A stretch of 64,000 bases of DNA from positions 30,502,848-30,566,847 of the forward strand of contig NC_092641.1 in the NCBI RefSeq assembly GCF_039555335.1. Direction: 5' to 3'. The position numbers were made by a program, and so were the translations under genes. The stretch is from Amphiura filiformis. Lineage: Eukaryota > Echinodermata > Ophiuroidea > Amphilepidida > Amphiuridae. This document shows positions 1-12,383 of the stretch, one piece after another (position 1 is the first letter of the stretch; the number at the start of each line of letters is the position of its first letter). The notes beneath the pieces are model-generated. The model was not told the origin of the DNA. It made no database searches and saw only the letters and a list, made by a program, of their open reading frames with translations.

Positions 1-1955
1 AACCGATTATCTTCTTTGCGTAACGATTTCTGATTGTTTCCTTTCTTGTTACGAGCCTCCAACTCCGCTTTAACGATTGCCATTTCCTGATTGTCAACCT
101 CTTGACCAAGGACATCCTTAGTTTCTAATTCCTCCACTATATCCAAAGCAATTTCCATTGCATTCTTATTAATTGTACTCTTCAACTTTTCTATCTCTGC
201 TCTCAGTTGCGCATTTTCCTCGACAACTTCCTTCTTAAACTTCTTTTCATCTTCGATATCATCAGATTCGGTATCATCTGAATCGGATACCATTTCTTTC
301 TTTAGCCTCTTCTCCATCGCTTCGGCTTGCTTCTTCTTTTTCGCCATAAACGATCTTGCTTTTCTCGCCAACTGTTCATCTGCTTCTTTTCTTAATCGCA
401 ATTCTTCTTGCCGCTTTTCTTTCTTCTTCTGTATGTACCATTTCCTTGCTTTTTTAATATCTTTGGCTTCTTCCGGATCCATTCCCTGATCAATTACCTT
501 TTCAATGAAGAGGTGATTGACCGCAGCAACCTGTGCTGCTTTTTCATTAAATTCCTTTTTCTGCTCTTCTTTAACCCACCTCTCTAGTTCATCAAGCGTT
601 TTCCCCACCAATTCGTCAGATTTCATACCGCGTCTCTGCGCTTCTTCCGTAAGAAACACCTCTCGTTTTTCCCGCCGTGTACACGATTCGCAGTCTGTAC
701 CATGCAACTGGGTGATATGTTGAAATAACATCTCCTCAGTTTGAAAATCGATATTGCAGACTAAGCACTTGATCGACCGCACATTTTTGATGGGGCGTGG
801 CACCTGCGCTTTATGATTGATCTTCAGATGCCTGACCAGCTCGCATCGGGATCCATGAACGCAATGACACAAAGGGCACTTGATAGCCTTGGATTGGTCG
901 TGCTTTACAACAAAATGCATGTTTTGAGCCTTCTTTGATCTAAATCCCTTCTCGCAAATTTCGCACTTGTAACGCACCTCTCCTGTGTGAATTGCGATGT
1001 GATCGTCCCTGCGAACCTTCTGATGGAATCCTTTTCCACAATACGGACAGAACATTTTGAACTCTGGCTTGTAAGTTTTATCATGCACCGTCCTAACATG
1101 CTTTGTCAGCATGTCTCGCGACTTGTACTTTTTTTGACATTTAGTGCAGCTGTGCGTTCTTAGATCGCTATGCAGAGCGGAATGTCGAGCCAGTTTACTG
1201 ATATCCCTCAATTTTACACCGCATTCAGCACACATGAACCACTGTTTTGCCGGTATATGTCTCCTCTTGTTGGAGCTTGGATTTTTCCACAGACTCTGCG
1301 CTTGCTGTATGATATGCTCAGGTGGGTCGCAGCGTATGATTTTCACGCCTTTTCGCATCAGCTCATCCTTGGTGCTTTCGGGTGGTCTTTTCCGATTCAC
1401 CTTTTTGGTACCAGGTGCAGTTCCCGAGTTGGTACTCCATGAATCATTGTCATTAGTTTCCATTGTTCCAGGTTGATTTGAGTTACCTTGCTGCAAAATA
1501 TCCTCATGCTGTGTATGCAGTAAGTCTACCATCGCGGCGGCAGCTGCCTCAGTCTCCGTGAATTGTTCGAGTGAGATCGGTACCAACTTGGACTGCTTTT
1601 TAGCGACCACATCTTTATCCACACAGAGCGCATTGTGGCGTTCCACGACAATGGCCAAGATCTCTTCTAACGTCATCCCCCTAAGATGGACACAGTTGTA
1701 CCCTCGTACGTGCGTATCTAGCAGTGGTTGCAGCCTGTGCGCCATATACCTCTGAATTGTCAAACGCAGCAGGTCGGACCAAAGGGGTACCGTCTGGGTC
1801 TCCATTTCCCTCATTTCCAGGGTGGCGATTTCGATTGGTGGAGGGTCAGTGGTGTGATCACCCAGCTGGAGAATAAAGGGTAGATTTTGCTGTGGCTGTC
1901 CTCCATGATGCATATGATGAACCGGCGGTATCCAATGATTGCCAGAAGGATCCAT
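1..1955 (-). CDS. C2H2 zinc-finger protein with novel N-terminal C-H-H-C module (gene 1, 3' partial)
   Basis: Reading the minus strand from the ATG at 1955 gives one uninterrupted frame of 651 codons that leaves the window with no stop. The start has a strong context (A at -3, G at +4). Residues 59-111 hold the shared family module: W59-S-D-L, then C88-x-H90-x16-H107-x3-C111 with GMTLEEI inside. A low-complexity linker follows. Six C2H2 fingers lie at about 242-418; one carries the usual HTGE linker. From about 430 to the end the protein is very rich in Lys, Glu and Arg, with acidic Ser-Asp patches near 570, and probably forms a long coiled coil. Genes 2 and 3 share the leader module but not this tail. 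It is presumably a nuclear DNA-binding regulator; targets cannot be inferred. The coding part is a single exon here. Confidence 0.9.
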   Translation of the reverse strand, partial: MDPSGNHWIPPVHHMHHGGQPQQNLPFILQLGDHTTDPPPIEIATLEMREMETQTVPLWSDLLRLTIQRYMAHRLQPLLDTHVRGYNCVHLRGMTLEEILAIVVERHNALCVDKDVVAKKQSKLVPISLEQFTETEAAAAAMVDLLHTQHEDILQQGNSNQPGTMETNDNDSWSTNSGTAPGTKKVNRKRPPESTKDELMRKGVKIIRCDPPEHIIQQAQSLWKNPSSNKRRHIPAKQWFMCAECGVKLRDISKLARHSALHSDLRTHSCTKCQKKYKSRDMLTKHVRTVHDKTYKPEFKMFCPYCGKGFHQKVRRDDHIAIHTGEVRYKCEICEKGFRSKKAQNMHFVVKHDQSKAIKCPLCHCVHGSRCELVRHLKINHKAQVPRPIKNVRSIKCLVCNIDFQTEEMLFQHITQLHGTDCESCTRREKREVFLTEEAQRRGMKSDELVGKTLDELERWVKEEQKKEFNEKAAQVAAVNHLFIEKVIDQGMDPEEAKDIKKARKWYIQKKKEKRQEELRLRKEADEQLARKARSFMAKKKKQAEAMEKRLKKEMVSDSDDTESDDIEDEKKFKKEVVEENAQLRAEIEKLKSTINKNAMEIALDIVEELETKDVLGQEVDNQEMAIVKAELEARNKKGNNQKSLRKEDNR

Positions 1956-1971
1956 TTTGTACAAGTTGGTT

Positions 1972-2971
1972 CTGCAAGACAAAAAAAGTTTAGAAAATTG
2001 TAATTAAAATGTGACAGAAGTTGACCAGGAAAGTATTGATTGTGCTTTTCAGTTTTTTTAGCACCACACATCACCTAGCAATTCTTATAGGCCTATTTAC
2101 CATGTCAAAATATGCTGAGATTATAAACAAAACATTACAGGCTTGCTTTCCCAGGGTAACAAATACGCAATGGTAGCCAAGTGGTTAAGTCATTGGTCAT
2201 TGTAAACCTGAAGTCCTGGATTCGAGTCCCAGGGGATCACTCTTTCTGCTTGTCTCCTTTATTATTATTTGCGATGGCGAACCTAGTGAAAAATGATGTT
2301 CATAATTATTTTTCCATGTTAAGCAATGGAAGTTTGTATACATAGGTCAAATGACCTGAACTTATGCATAGTGGCAGAGTCTGAATTTCGTTTCGCAGTG
2401 CGGAATGCCGGAATTAATCTTGATTCTTGCAAAATAAATTTGCAGGAATCATTTGATACTTGCAAATCAATTTCTGTGTACACTACAAAAGTTTGTGAGA
2501 TTCAACTTTGATTCATTTTCAAAAAATGTAAAAATATTTACCAGATCTAGTTTTTAAAAATTATTGGAAAATATTTTTATTATGTTGCCCAAAACTGGGC
2601 ATTTGTGCCCAAATTTGACCTCACAGATGGATCCGTCAAGTCTTTGCTATTCTAAGTATACTCTGATACACTTTATGGACCAACAGTTTAGGAGTTATGA
2701 GGCCCAAAAAGTTTCAATAATTCAGGGTGTTCAAGATGAAGAATTTTATCAAGATTTACAACTTATGCTATTTTTACTTCTGACTATGTCAGAAGTGAGA
2801 TTCTTGTGTTGTTGAATTTGGTTAATGGATTTTGGATCAAAAACAGCAGACAAAAAATGAAACTTACTGAATACAAAAGGCGCAAAAAGCAGGCACTCAT
2901 GAATGCACACAAGGGCTTTAAGACAAACTATTAAACTAAGATGATCTAAAAAGCATCTAAAACAATCTTAC
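1972..2971 (-). other. Probable 5' UTR intron of gene 1 and upstream non-coding exon
   Basis: Just upstream of the gene 1 ATG the minus strand reads a pyrimidine tract ending in tcttgcag, so the coding exon probably starts at 1971 with a 16-nt leader. A strong donor (cataaag then gtaaga) sits at 2972/2971 on the same strand. This implies an intron of 1000 bp and a non-coding exon extending from 2972 towards about 3060. Genes 2 and 3 likewise have an acceptor 58-68 nt before the ATG, so the layout is shared. The transcription start was not located. Confidence 0.55.
2168..2241 (+). pseudogene. tRNA-Thr-like pseudogene or tRNA-derived SINE head
   Basis: A good A box (TAGCCAAGTGG, 2174-2184) and B box (GGATTCGAGTCC, 2218-2229) lie at tRNA spacing. 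The anticodon arm contains TTGTAAACC, like tRNA-Thr(TGT), but with an extra base in the loop. The two ends do not pair as an acceptor stem. This is therefore probably a decayed tRNA or a SINE head rather than a working tRNA gene. It lies inside the gene 1 5' intron, on the opposite strand. Confidence 0.5.
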
Positions 2972-3060
2972 CTTTATGTGGGGTTTTGATCAAAGCTTTG
3001 GTGCTGCAGAGTTCACACCGGGAGTTCACAGACTGATTTGATGTATGATGGCTGCGAATC

Positions 3061-5121
3061 GACAAGGACTGTCGACTGGGGCAAAATTGTCTTCAAGTCT
3101 TCATTTGAGTGCAATATGCAACACAACCATCTGAAGTGTTAACAAAACAAAACAAAACAAAACAAATTTTTATTGAATTATTTTTTATTGAATTTGCATA
3201 CAAATTTTTAATTTAAAATCTACCTCAAAGTAGGGATGACCAATGAACCATCAACTTGATTAGAACACTCCCATAGACATGCAGGGTGCTCAACTGTGCA
3301 CTGCTTGCACAGACATTTCTAAATTGATCTCATTATTTTATTTTTCAATATTTTTCTGTAAAAATTGGGGAAGTTAATGCCAATTATATTTTGTAACTAT
3401 CTTGCAAATTACAGCAACATAACTTATTTCATTTTCCTGAAAGTGCGAGTCAAAATTGGTCCATCGCCACAGTGCGCTTAATTGCCAGTGGCTGAGTTCA
3501 GCACTGCTCAAGAATGGCACAAAATATTCATGTCAATAAGATCAAGTGAAAAACGTGGCCTACTGAGCTGTAATTTGGCAGAGTTGCCAGTAATACCTCT
3601 ATCATACCCTCTGTAAAAAGGTTAAAAAATTGAACAAGTAGATCTCAAGTTACAAATTAAATCACCAGCTTCCCTTTGGAATTTCCATACTCCTTTCGAA
3701 TCATGCTAAGAAGACACCTTTCTGAACATAAATGTGAAGTTTCGTGCTCATTCGATGTATTTTTCACCTGATTTCAACCCTAAACGTTTTCTTATATTTA
3801 GGCCTATACCATCTACAACTTGCTGCTGGCTATACCTTGTTTAGAACTTTCAAAAGAAGTACCTGAATGTGCAACCATAACTGTTTCAACATAGCCCGCG
3901 AAAGTCATGCGGGTAACTCCGAGGTCATGCATTGAATCGTTTTGAATGAGGAATACTACGGGAACCAGCACCTTTTGTTAGAAGTCACACATGAGCATGA
4001 TGAGTGAAGTGGATAACCTCTATTGTTGTGAATGAGTCAATGACCTTCAATGACACTTAAGATTTTGTTTGCATGGATATTGTCATATTAAACCCAATAA
4101 CATTGAAATTTTTGGTTGTGAAAAAAAGAGTTCACCTGTACTTAGTGCAATTTTGATTTTGTGCCATATCGGCCATCTTGGATGATTTTTGGCAAATGTT
4201 CTCTAAATGCATGATTTCAATGCCTCGGTTTGAAAAAATAATTTATGCCATTGACTAGTAAAGTGCCATTTCATAAGAAACCCCTTTGATACTTTCACAA
4301 TATGCTTGTTTCATGTTTGCATATATATGTTAAAATAAAGAAATATATAAAGGTAAATATATGCTTATGCCAAATTTGCTCCCAATTGCTATTTTTGGAC
4401 CTTGTCAATAAATTTGTCATTTTATTTCGCTCCAATGACCGGTCAGAATGGGAAACTTTGAAAATTCATAATTCGAAAGGTTTTGAGTTTGACCGACTTT
4501 GACCATTTAACCACCAAAATACTTCTATTGATGAGTTCTATCCAGAAAACAATCTTTTGTAGCAATAGGGGCAACATGAAATTTTGATGGTTATCCCTAC
4601 TCAAAGAAAAATGAGGATGGTGAAAAGTCAAAAAGGCATTTCTAAATTCCCTATACATGTAGAGGGCCTTACTTTGCCACAAATTTGCTCACCGATAGTT
4701 TCACATTCGAGGCTAGAGACCATTGCATTCAAAATCTAGTAGGATTCGCTGAAGCATGACACCGTGTAAAGCAATGGAAGTTCAGAAGTAAACACAGCCG
4801 ATCTCGACGGGCGATCATCACATCAAAAATGTTGTTAAAATTGCACTTCAACAAAATTTTAGACTGTTCAAAATAGGCACATTTTACTCATACGATACAG
4901 TTGAATCATCGAAGTAACTTTCATCCAAATTTCAATTACACAATAAATAACATCCATTGCAAAAAATGTCAATGCTGTCCGACCGAAAAACGATGTACCG
5001 GTACAAAAGCAATTTAGTTGATAACATGAAGAGCCAATATATAGGCCTATAAACTGAAGCAATAAAACAAAATTTACTTGTAGACAGGTAAATTAAGTCA
5101 TTCTTGGCCAAGATCGAACAC
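3061..5121. other. Non-coding stretch
   Basis: AT-rich sequence with no convincing coding potential. It holds an (AAAAC)n microsatellite at about 3141-3165 and many stop codons in every frame. It may include the promoter of gene 1 near 3060-3150, but I see no clear core element. Confidence 0.5.
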
Positions 5122-5123
5122 TA

Positions 5124-5360
5124 CAGTCTGTCCACCTCGAAGTACAAAGTACATGTAAATAGACCTCGGAAACTGGAGGTATGAGAGTGCAATGCGTGTG
5201 TAAATGTTTCTTTCGCGCGATAACTGCTGCGCAATTTGTACTTGCCGAGCGCACCACGCTCTTTACACGTCGCGTTTTTTTAAACACGCAGTGCGTGTGA
5301 CGCAAAGCATCGACCCCCCAATGCCACAGATTTGGTTTGTACTTCGAGGTGGACAGACTG
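5124..5360. mobile_element. MITE with CAGTCTGTCC ends and TA target site
   Basis: The left end CAGTCTGTCCACCTCGAAGT is repeated inverted at the right end, about 24 bp in all, and both sides are flanked by TA. The 237-bp length, absence of an ORF and TA duplication fit a non-autonomous Tc1/mariner-type element. The interior is relatively CpG-rich. Confidence 0.8.
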
Positions 5361-5362
5361 TA

Positions 5363-8300
5363 TGAGGCCATGTGTTTTGACTTCGCCACCCTTAGCGTTA
5401 CATCACAAATATTATGAATTTTTACACCAATCAAGTTTCAAATTAGAATATCTACACAACTATCAACCCTAAACTAGCAAAAGTATACATTTTTTGAAAA
5501 GCTGAAGGCATAAGCAATTCAAATATACACATTTCAACTCATTGTACAGGGTGACCTTGAAGTTATACAGGGTGGAATAAAAAATTCCAAATAAAAAATG
5601 GGTCACTTAATGCATTGCTTATTACTAACTTGCAGTTATAAACTGAAAGTAAACAACATTGATTTGGTTAGAGGTTAGGGGGGTCCTACTGACTGGGGAA
5701 GAAAAACAATCACAGCTGTTTGGTAATCTCAGAATACAGGGTGTCCCAAAATATGTTCAAATTTTTTACAATTCAACATATTTTGAACTGAAACATTTTA
5801 CCCTAACCCATACAGAAAAAGTAAGTCCATATTTAGATTCCTCATCAAATTTCCTCTCAGAAAATGTATACTTTGACTATGATAGGATAAGTAATTAAAT
5901 ATTTACAGCAACTTTTAGATTTTGAAGACATCCGCATTGCTTACTACAGTGTTTAATATGAAAGCGGGTAGTTTTGTACGTAAAAGTTTGTATTTTATAG
6001 ACTAAACCAATCATAAAGAGTTCAAAATGATTAAAAACAATTAGCATAATTAATAACCTTTCACAAGAGCTCTTAACCATGCCTGTAGCCCATATGGATG
6101 CAAAGATATGATCAGTTGATTCAACATGCACAAACAAAATCTATATTTCTCATAGACTTTGTACATACCGCCACCGCCACAACCGCCACCGCCACAACAA
6201 CCACCTCGGCCATTCTGAACTCAAAAAATTATAACTCCACTATCTTAGCTGACAAACAATTCTCCTTTGGAGGTCTGTTAGGTCACTCATGTAGCTACAA
6301 AATGACACCAAACACACTACAATACCTTTTGTTTAAGCAGAGATATAACAATTTGAACGAGTCTCGATTTGGAAAAGCGTAACAAAACCACCATTTTTGG
6401 GTGGCGAGTTCAAAACGCGTGGCCACGAACGCTAGTGGCTCTGCGATATTACACAGGCGCACATAGTGCAGTACAGAAGAATGCATACACGCAACTTGAG
6501 AGAGCAAAAAGTGGGGGCCTGGGCCAAATTTTGACAAGCCATATCTCCAAAACTGCTTGGAGTTGAGCATTCATTTTTTTCCCATGTGTTCATTATGCTC
6601 ATAGAGGTACATGTATGCTAGAAATGTTTTTCAGCAAAATTTGAGGGGATGACCACTGACCAACCAACCCATTTTGTTGATGTGGTTGGAATGACATATG
6701 AGTAGGCAAACCTAACTGATGTTTTTAAAGCAAAGTCATCGAGTCCCAAAGCCAATATCTCTCAGAAATGTTGTCCAAGAACATATTTTCAACATACCTG
6801 AAGTTGATGGTGGGGCAAAATGTCTGGCATTGGTTTTCAGGGGGGTCAAAATGTACAAAAAATGTACAATATCTCAGCTAAAAGTATTCTAATAGGCTCA
6901 ATATGGGATAAGAGTAACTAATCTCCTACCAAAGGGCTCTGACTGACAAAGAAATGGACAAAAAAATTATTTTTACTTATTGGAGTTCTGACCCCCCGAA
7001 GTTGGTCCTGACCTGGATGGACGAAGTTGCATTTGCATGTTTGAGGGCCCTTTATCTTTTAAAGTAAAGGAGTCATTTAAGTTTTCTGATGCCAGATTTG
7101 AATTCTACACAAAAAAAGTACCCCAGGATACATACTTTTCAAAGTTGTTGGGGTTCCCTTTATACATTTTTGGACCTCCAAACATCGTCTTTCGCGTTGC
7201 GACATATTTTTTACGCTGACCCCACTAAATTTCAAATTGATGCCACGGGAAAACGAAATGGAGTATGAACTTATGAAGCTCAAATTTTCAGGATTTTACT
7301 TTCTCATTAATATCTACCACCACACAGAAAAAGAAAAAAAAATGAAGAGGTGCTGCGGTGCACATCCCTGGAGTTGACATGGAATGGCTCATGTAGGTTT
7401 AAAGTAGGTATGCTAGGTGAATTCAAATTTGCCATCAAACTGCATCATTTTATATCAAATCAAAGCCCTTGAGTAAACAAAGCCAAAACTGAAAACCATT
7501 TTTTCATAGCACTTTCCGTAACAAAGTTACATCTTGTCAAAGATTGACTTTCATCAAAAAGTTTCAGCTAGCAAAATTCCCCCAAACGGCATTTCGGGGG
7601 TGTTTCTAGATCTTAGTCTCATTATGATAGCAGCTTTTTTTAATGGAACTGCTATCCAAATCCCTCTAAAATTCCATGTGCGAGTGACTTATCACCATAA
7701 AAAATCATATATTTGGGTCAAGTGAAGTATTGAAAACATATTTATGTACGTTTCCTTCTTCGGCCAGTTGTTTAAAATTTCTGTGTAAATATGCATTGAC
7801 ATTGTCGGCGAATTTGGCTGACTAGCAAATGTGTTAACTAAGGTTTGCCTGGGTTACCTATTTAAAGCATGGCTGGTAAGCTTATTTGTAAAATATCCTG
7901 ACCTGGCAGAAGAAGTGAAAGTTGACTGTTAAATCTAATTTTTAAGTTACAAACTTACAAACTGAGACATTTACCTATATTCACCAATCACCTGCATATA
8001 TAAGGAGGGTGAAAAATCTACATTTGTTCAAGCTGATAAAGTGACATCTGTTACTGACTATAGCTGTCCAAAGGTTGTAAAGCAATTATCCTCGTCGACG
8101 TTTTACAAAAAAATGTATTTATATTTTTTTTTTTTTTTTGGCAAGTCTTCCGAATTAAGCATTTCGCCCATATTAGTGTTGGGCGATATTAAAATGAAAT
8201 TAGTTTTCGATAGCCAAACTACAGCTGTCCGGTACCGTCGCTTATATTAGGGGCTATCACAGTGCAATAATTATAAGGCCTGGTGGGAGGGTAAAATGGG

Positions 8301-8451
8301 GGGGCAAGAAAATGATAATAATTCTATAACCCCACCTATTGGTGTTAAAAAATTTATAACCCCTTATTTTTTGTCTAAAAATTCTATGACCCCGGTAGAA
8401 ACCTATATTTGGGACCCCTCGGCCCCTTCCAAGAAAATGCCAGCCTCCTAA
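5363..8451. other. Non-coding stretch with dispersed repeats
   Basis: No supported gene. Short 'tacagggtg' motifs occur near 5547, 5568 and 5737 and recur near 33510, 34385, 34403 and 34570, so they belong to a dispersed repeat family. A CCACCG/ACCGCC microsatellite lies at about 6168-6209. The segment around 6300-6570, with a 'gcgtaac...accacc...ttcaaaacgcgtg' core, recurs near 26350-26550. The small ORFs here overlap these repeats. Confidence 0.5.
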
Positions 8452-8875
8452 AGCCTTAATGTACGATTTCCGTCAAATTTAATTTTGTTATTCTTTATTT
8501 AAAATGTTGAAATAATACTAGTAATACTGTCGGGAAGGGTTGCTGTCCATTTTAAGCTGAAATAACAAGGTAAAGTGAAAGAAACTTTTAATTTTTAAAT
8601 TATGATAATATTTGTTTGTTTGTTTGTTTGTTTGTTTACCCAGGTTGGTCCGTGAGGAACACATGCTAATCCATGGAAAACCATGGACCGTTCCAAGCTC
8701 ATACAAATGCACAAAATATGTCATACTTTGCTCTGTTGACCTACAAAGACAACAAATTTGGCCGGTTCCATTTAGGTGCAAGTTGGGACATGTGTAAACA
8801 TTACAAATATACAAAAAAAAATCAGGTTTGAAAAAAATAAACCAATTTCATATTATAAGATCGTACATTATGGCT
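8452..8875. mobile_element. TTAA-type MITE, AGCC(A)TAATGT family, copy 1
   Basis: The left end AGCCTTAATGTACGAT and right end ATCGTACATTATGGCT are inverted repeats. The flanks are degraded TTAA (CTAA and TAA). It shares ends and internal sequence with the copy at 39095-39424. It carries a (TTTG)n microsatellite at 8611-8637. No ORF is credible. A TTAA target suggests mobilisation by a piggyBac-like transposase, which is not present in the window. Confidence 0.75.
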
Positions 8876-8885
8876 TAATAAGCTT

Positions 8886-9030
8886 TAAAGTCATAATGTA
8901 CGATCTTTTAATATGAACTTGGTTAATTTTTTCAAACCTGATTTTTGGCATATTTGTAATGTTTACACATGTCACAACTTGCACCTAAATGGAATCAGCC
9001 AAATTTGTTGTGTTTGTAGGTAAACAAAGT
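8886..9030. repeat. Inverted partial copy of the preceding MITE (fold-back)
   Basis: This segment is the near-complement of 8738-8880. It includes the ACATTATGACTTT end, the TTTCAAACCTGATTTTT block and the block running up to GTAGGTAAAC. Together they form a fold-back of about 290 bp with a tiny spacer. A second short palindrome (cataattcaagaaattatg) follows at about 9050-9070. Confidence 0.7.
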
Positions 9031-9071
9031 AAAATTGATTTATAAAGTCATAATTCAAGAAATTATGACTT

Positions 9072-9536
9072 TCTGTCCTCCCATAGAACTGCGTGTTAAA
9101 CGGCCAAAATAACAAGCAGTGTTTCTTTCACGTTACCTGATGATGTAGGCCTACACCAAATTATTTGTCTGATCACAAGGAAAAAATGTATAGTTTGTGC
9201 TATCTACGCCCTATCGTTACAGAGTTATTCGATAAAAACAATTTTGGCACATTTTGGTTGTAGAGGGTTAACAATTTCAACTTGAGTCCGACTTACCATC
9301 TAAAACTGAGACGAAAATACCAACATTTCGTCTCAGATCTATAATGTAGGCTACCGGTACTCTTTAGGACTTAATACCATCTAAAATGTACTCTTTTGGC
9401 CTAATTGTTATTTGAAGTGGAAGTTAACAATCAACATGGCCTTATGGCCAGCCAATGGCATTTGACATTGGTTAACACACTAGATATGCAAAACTGTATT
9501 CTTTTTATGGTTCATGCAGGTACGTGGTATGCGCCG
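9072..9536. other. Non-coding stretch
   Basis: I see nothing beyond AT-rich non-coding sequence. Confidence 0.4.
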
Positions 9537-9773
9537 TGCATTCTCTAAATTCAGTAAATTTCCATCGTCAACCGTGTAATTGACCCGGGTAATTGAATGG
9601 GATTATTTTGCAATATCACAAACAAATAGGCCTATGTTAAAAAATAATATAAATACAAGCTAAAACCGTTGGGGTTCAATAATGAACCCCACAAAACTAA
9701 CCGAGTATATGGAAAATGCCATACGGTCGGGCGGTTTCACAAGTTGCCGCTCTATCATGCCACTCGCCGCCGG
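9537..9773 (+). repeat. Dispersed repeat, copy 1 (second copy at 60985-61201)
   Basis: The stretch starting gcattctctaaattcagtaa and running through a small palindrome (ggggttc...gaacccc, about 9670-9690) to the gccg-rich end recurs in the same orientation near 60985. The copies differ by indels and substitutions. No ORF; family unknown. Confidence 0.7.
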
Positions 9774-9942
9774 ATGGGTTCATGTCAGCTAAACGGACAA
9801 TTTGCCACCATGTCAAAATCGTCACAGCAAGTTGATATTTTTACCCACTACCATGCCATTTTTACCCAAAAAGAAGGGTTTTTACTACGTCACAAACTAT
9901 ACATTTTACAAACTACAGGTCACAAACTATACATACCGAGTT

Positions 9943-10480
9943 TCACCAGTTTTTTAATCTACCAATATGAATTGCCTCGGATTTGGACATATTAATCTTA
10001 CAACCTGAAAAAGAGGCAAATTCTTTCAGAACATTAAAAAGAGTTTGAAAAGATTCGAAGTCCCCTTGCAAAAACCAAATGGTATCATTTGCAAGTGAAC
10101 TGATTTTCTTTTCTGTGTTTCCAACTTTAAGCCTTTTTATTTTGGCAATAGCTAAAATTTCAATCACAAAAAGGAACAAAAAAGACGAAATTGGACAACC
10201 TTGGAAAATACCGCGAGACATATCAATGGGGTTGGCGAGGAAACCGTTGTTGCTAACATAACTTTTCTCCTAGTTTTCCCCAAAATTAAATCTATATATT
10301 TAACACTTCAAAAGAGAAAATCATGTGCCACACTGTCAAATGCTTTTTCAATGTCCAGCAAGACAATAGACCCAGGAATCTTCATTGCATCAGTACAGTG
10401 TAGTCAATTAAATCAATAATTTCACGAATATTGCATGTAATACTTTTTCCGACCTTCATAAAACCATTTTGATCAACCAG
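9943..10480 (-). pseudogene. LINE reverse-transcriptase fragment
   Basis: In minus-strand order the fragment encodes a QNGFMK-like block, an IREIIDLIDYT-like block, motif A (LLDIEKAFDSV), then, after a stop and frame changes, RGIFQGCPISSFLF, a degenerate motif C (SLANDTIWF, where F-A-D-D is expected) and GCKINMSKSEA. These are successive blocks of a non-LTR reverse transcriptase. The catalytic Asp pair is altered and stops interrupt the frame, so this is a dead, truncated copy. The clade is uncertain, possibly L1/Tx1-like. Confidence 0.8.
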
Positions 10481-11132
10481 ATAACGCAATCAATCAATCA
10501 ATCAGTCTTTATTTCATTCAAAATACAACAATACAATAACAGCAAAACAACACATTTGAATGAGGAGATGCTCAGAAGGCCAAAAAGGCCTGAACAAGCA
10601 CCCCTTAACCTTAGCCTAAGTTTCTTAATTTGTCTAATAAAATACAATTACATACATACAAACACCCCCCCACCCTCTTTCATACATTCATGTAGAACGA
10701 ACTAAGCAGGAAAAAAAATGATGAATAAAGAACATGCAGAATATAAGTGTAAGACAAATTAGGATTTCATAACATATGCTCACGTATATCGCAAAAGAAA
10801 GCTGACATTTTGTGAATATAGGAGATCAGTTAATTTTAATCGATTTTTTGTTTTAAAAGGGAGAAAAATAAAAATAAGTAAATCAAAACTAAGAGATATT
10901 AAGTGTGCATTTCCATAAGGTTTGTTTTAATTTGGGATCTAAAGAGTTTTACTGATGTAGCCGTTATAGCAAGGCGAATGTGGTAAGTCTGTTGAAAACT
11001 ACCTATCCAAGCACATTTTTTGACCAAAATGTAGGTTTTAAAAGTCAAAACCTCAAGTGTTCCTTTACTTCCTTACAATATTTTTCAAATTTTATGTCAT
11101 AAAAATGAAAGAGCACACTCAATTGTTCATAT
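10481..11132. other. LINE/SINE-type 3' tail and non-coding stretch
   Basis: A (CAAT)n run at about 10487-10506, read on the minus strand as (ATTG)n, follows an AATAAAG-containing segment. This looks like the 3' tail of a minus-strand LINE or SINE abutting the RT fragment. The rest is AT-rich and without genes up to the LTR element. Confidence 0.45.
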
Positions 11133-12371
11133 TGAAACGGATGTGCCTTGGCCTACAAATATAAATATGGACTAAATCATGGTAGCGTGAAAGTCCCAAA
11201 GGATCGATGTGAAATATAGGCCTAAATGTCAGGATCATGAATAGCATAAATACCTGGTCGTCGTTAATTATAAAATGGTTGTAAGATTGATTGTGATTTG
11301 CCACGGATTGTGAATTAATTAATTTAAGTAACTTAATTAAAGAAATGAGATCAATAAAGGTGACTCATGACAACATATAAAATTATCAATATTATATTGT
11401 ACTGGTTTCCCAGCGTAAGTAAACTATAAGCTTCACAATGCACAACAATATATTCAATATTCACGTATCAAGTTTACAATTCCAATCTCATTACTGAAAT
11501 TATCAGCAAAATAACGACATTATTTAATCACTAAAACCAGTCACTTCATCCTGTAAAAGTCACGAGTGCATCGGCATAAAAGCTTAAATCATCGTGGGTT
11601 TGTTTACAAATAAACAGCTGATTGCTGTAATTTCCCACGCTCAAATTGATGACGAAATTTAGAGTATCGGACTCTATCGCCGATCTCTCAAATACATTTA
11701 TTACCGTATATTATTTATTTATTAAAAGGCCGGCGTATTGATTAGAAAATCGTGACAATTAATGAGATGAATTAACTAAAGAAATTAATGATTTATGTTT
11801 TATCGACGATGCGTATTTATTTATCTGACTGAAGTTAAAATAGAAAAGCCAAAAACCTGATCACGTCATAAGCGAGAACTCACTCGAATTAATCCGCGCT
11901 TACTGAGTCTCCGTGATCCAAAAGTATACAAAAATTATAAGTAAATTAAAAGCACATTTCTAGTCAGATATTATTTTAAATACGAATCATTACGAATTAT
12001 TACAACACTCACGTAGCTGATCCTAAAAGGATCAGCGAATTTAGTATCAGAATGTCCGAGTGCGAAGTGCGAGTTGCAAGACATGCAATACACGTCCACC
12101 GGTACAAAGCCTCGGCCGCAACTCAGCCGTTCCAAAACAACACGATCGGCATTTCATTTCTATATCGCGCAAACAATTTGGACGCGCAATTTATGCGTCG
12201 TCGCTAACGGCGCCTGCAAAGCAAGCACGCAATACCTGAGCAAATGAAAATAAAGATTTAAATGAATAGATTATAAAATATGACAAAAATATGAGTAGCG
12301 CTGCCGAAGTTTAAATGATGCTTTTCAATATTAGTAGGCCTACTGAGGAGCCTACTGGGGGTTCCGTTACA
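11133..12371 (-). repeat. 3' LTR (by element orientation)
   Basis: 1239-bp direct repeat. About half of the differences from the other LTR are single-base indels in short runs of one base (for example near 11840, 11887, 12030 and 12100). A small cluster of changes lies near 12195-12215. Confidence 0.92.
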
Positions 12372-12383
12372 TTACCCCCTTCT
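12372..12383 (-). promoter_or_regulatory. Polypurine tract
   Basis: The minus strand reads AGAAGGGGGTAA directly before the 3' LTR, the expected position for plus-strand priming of an LTR element. Confidence 0.7.

Noticed and set aside
2168-2241. Functional tRNA-Thr gene
   Set aside because: A and B boxes are good, but the acceptor ends do not pair and the anticodon loop has an extra base.
5659-5898. 79-codon frame containing a RIQGVPKYVQI-like peptide
   Set aside because: Falls in a dispersed 'acagggtgtcccaaaa' repeat common to this window.
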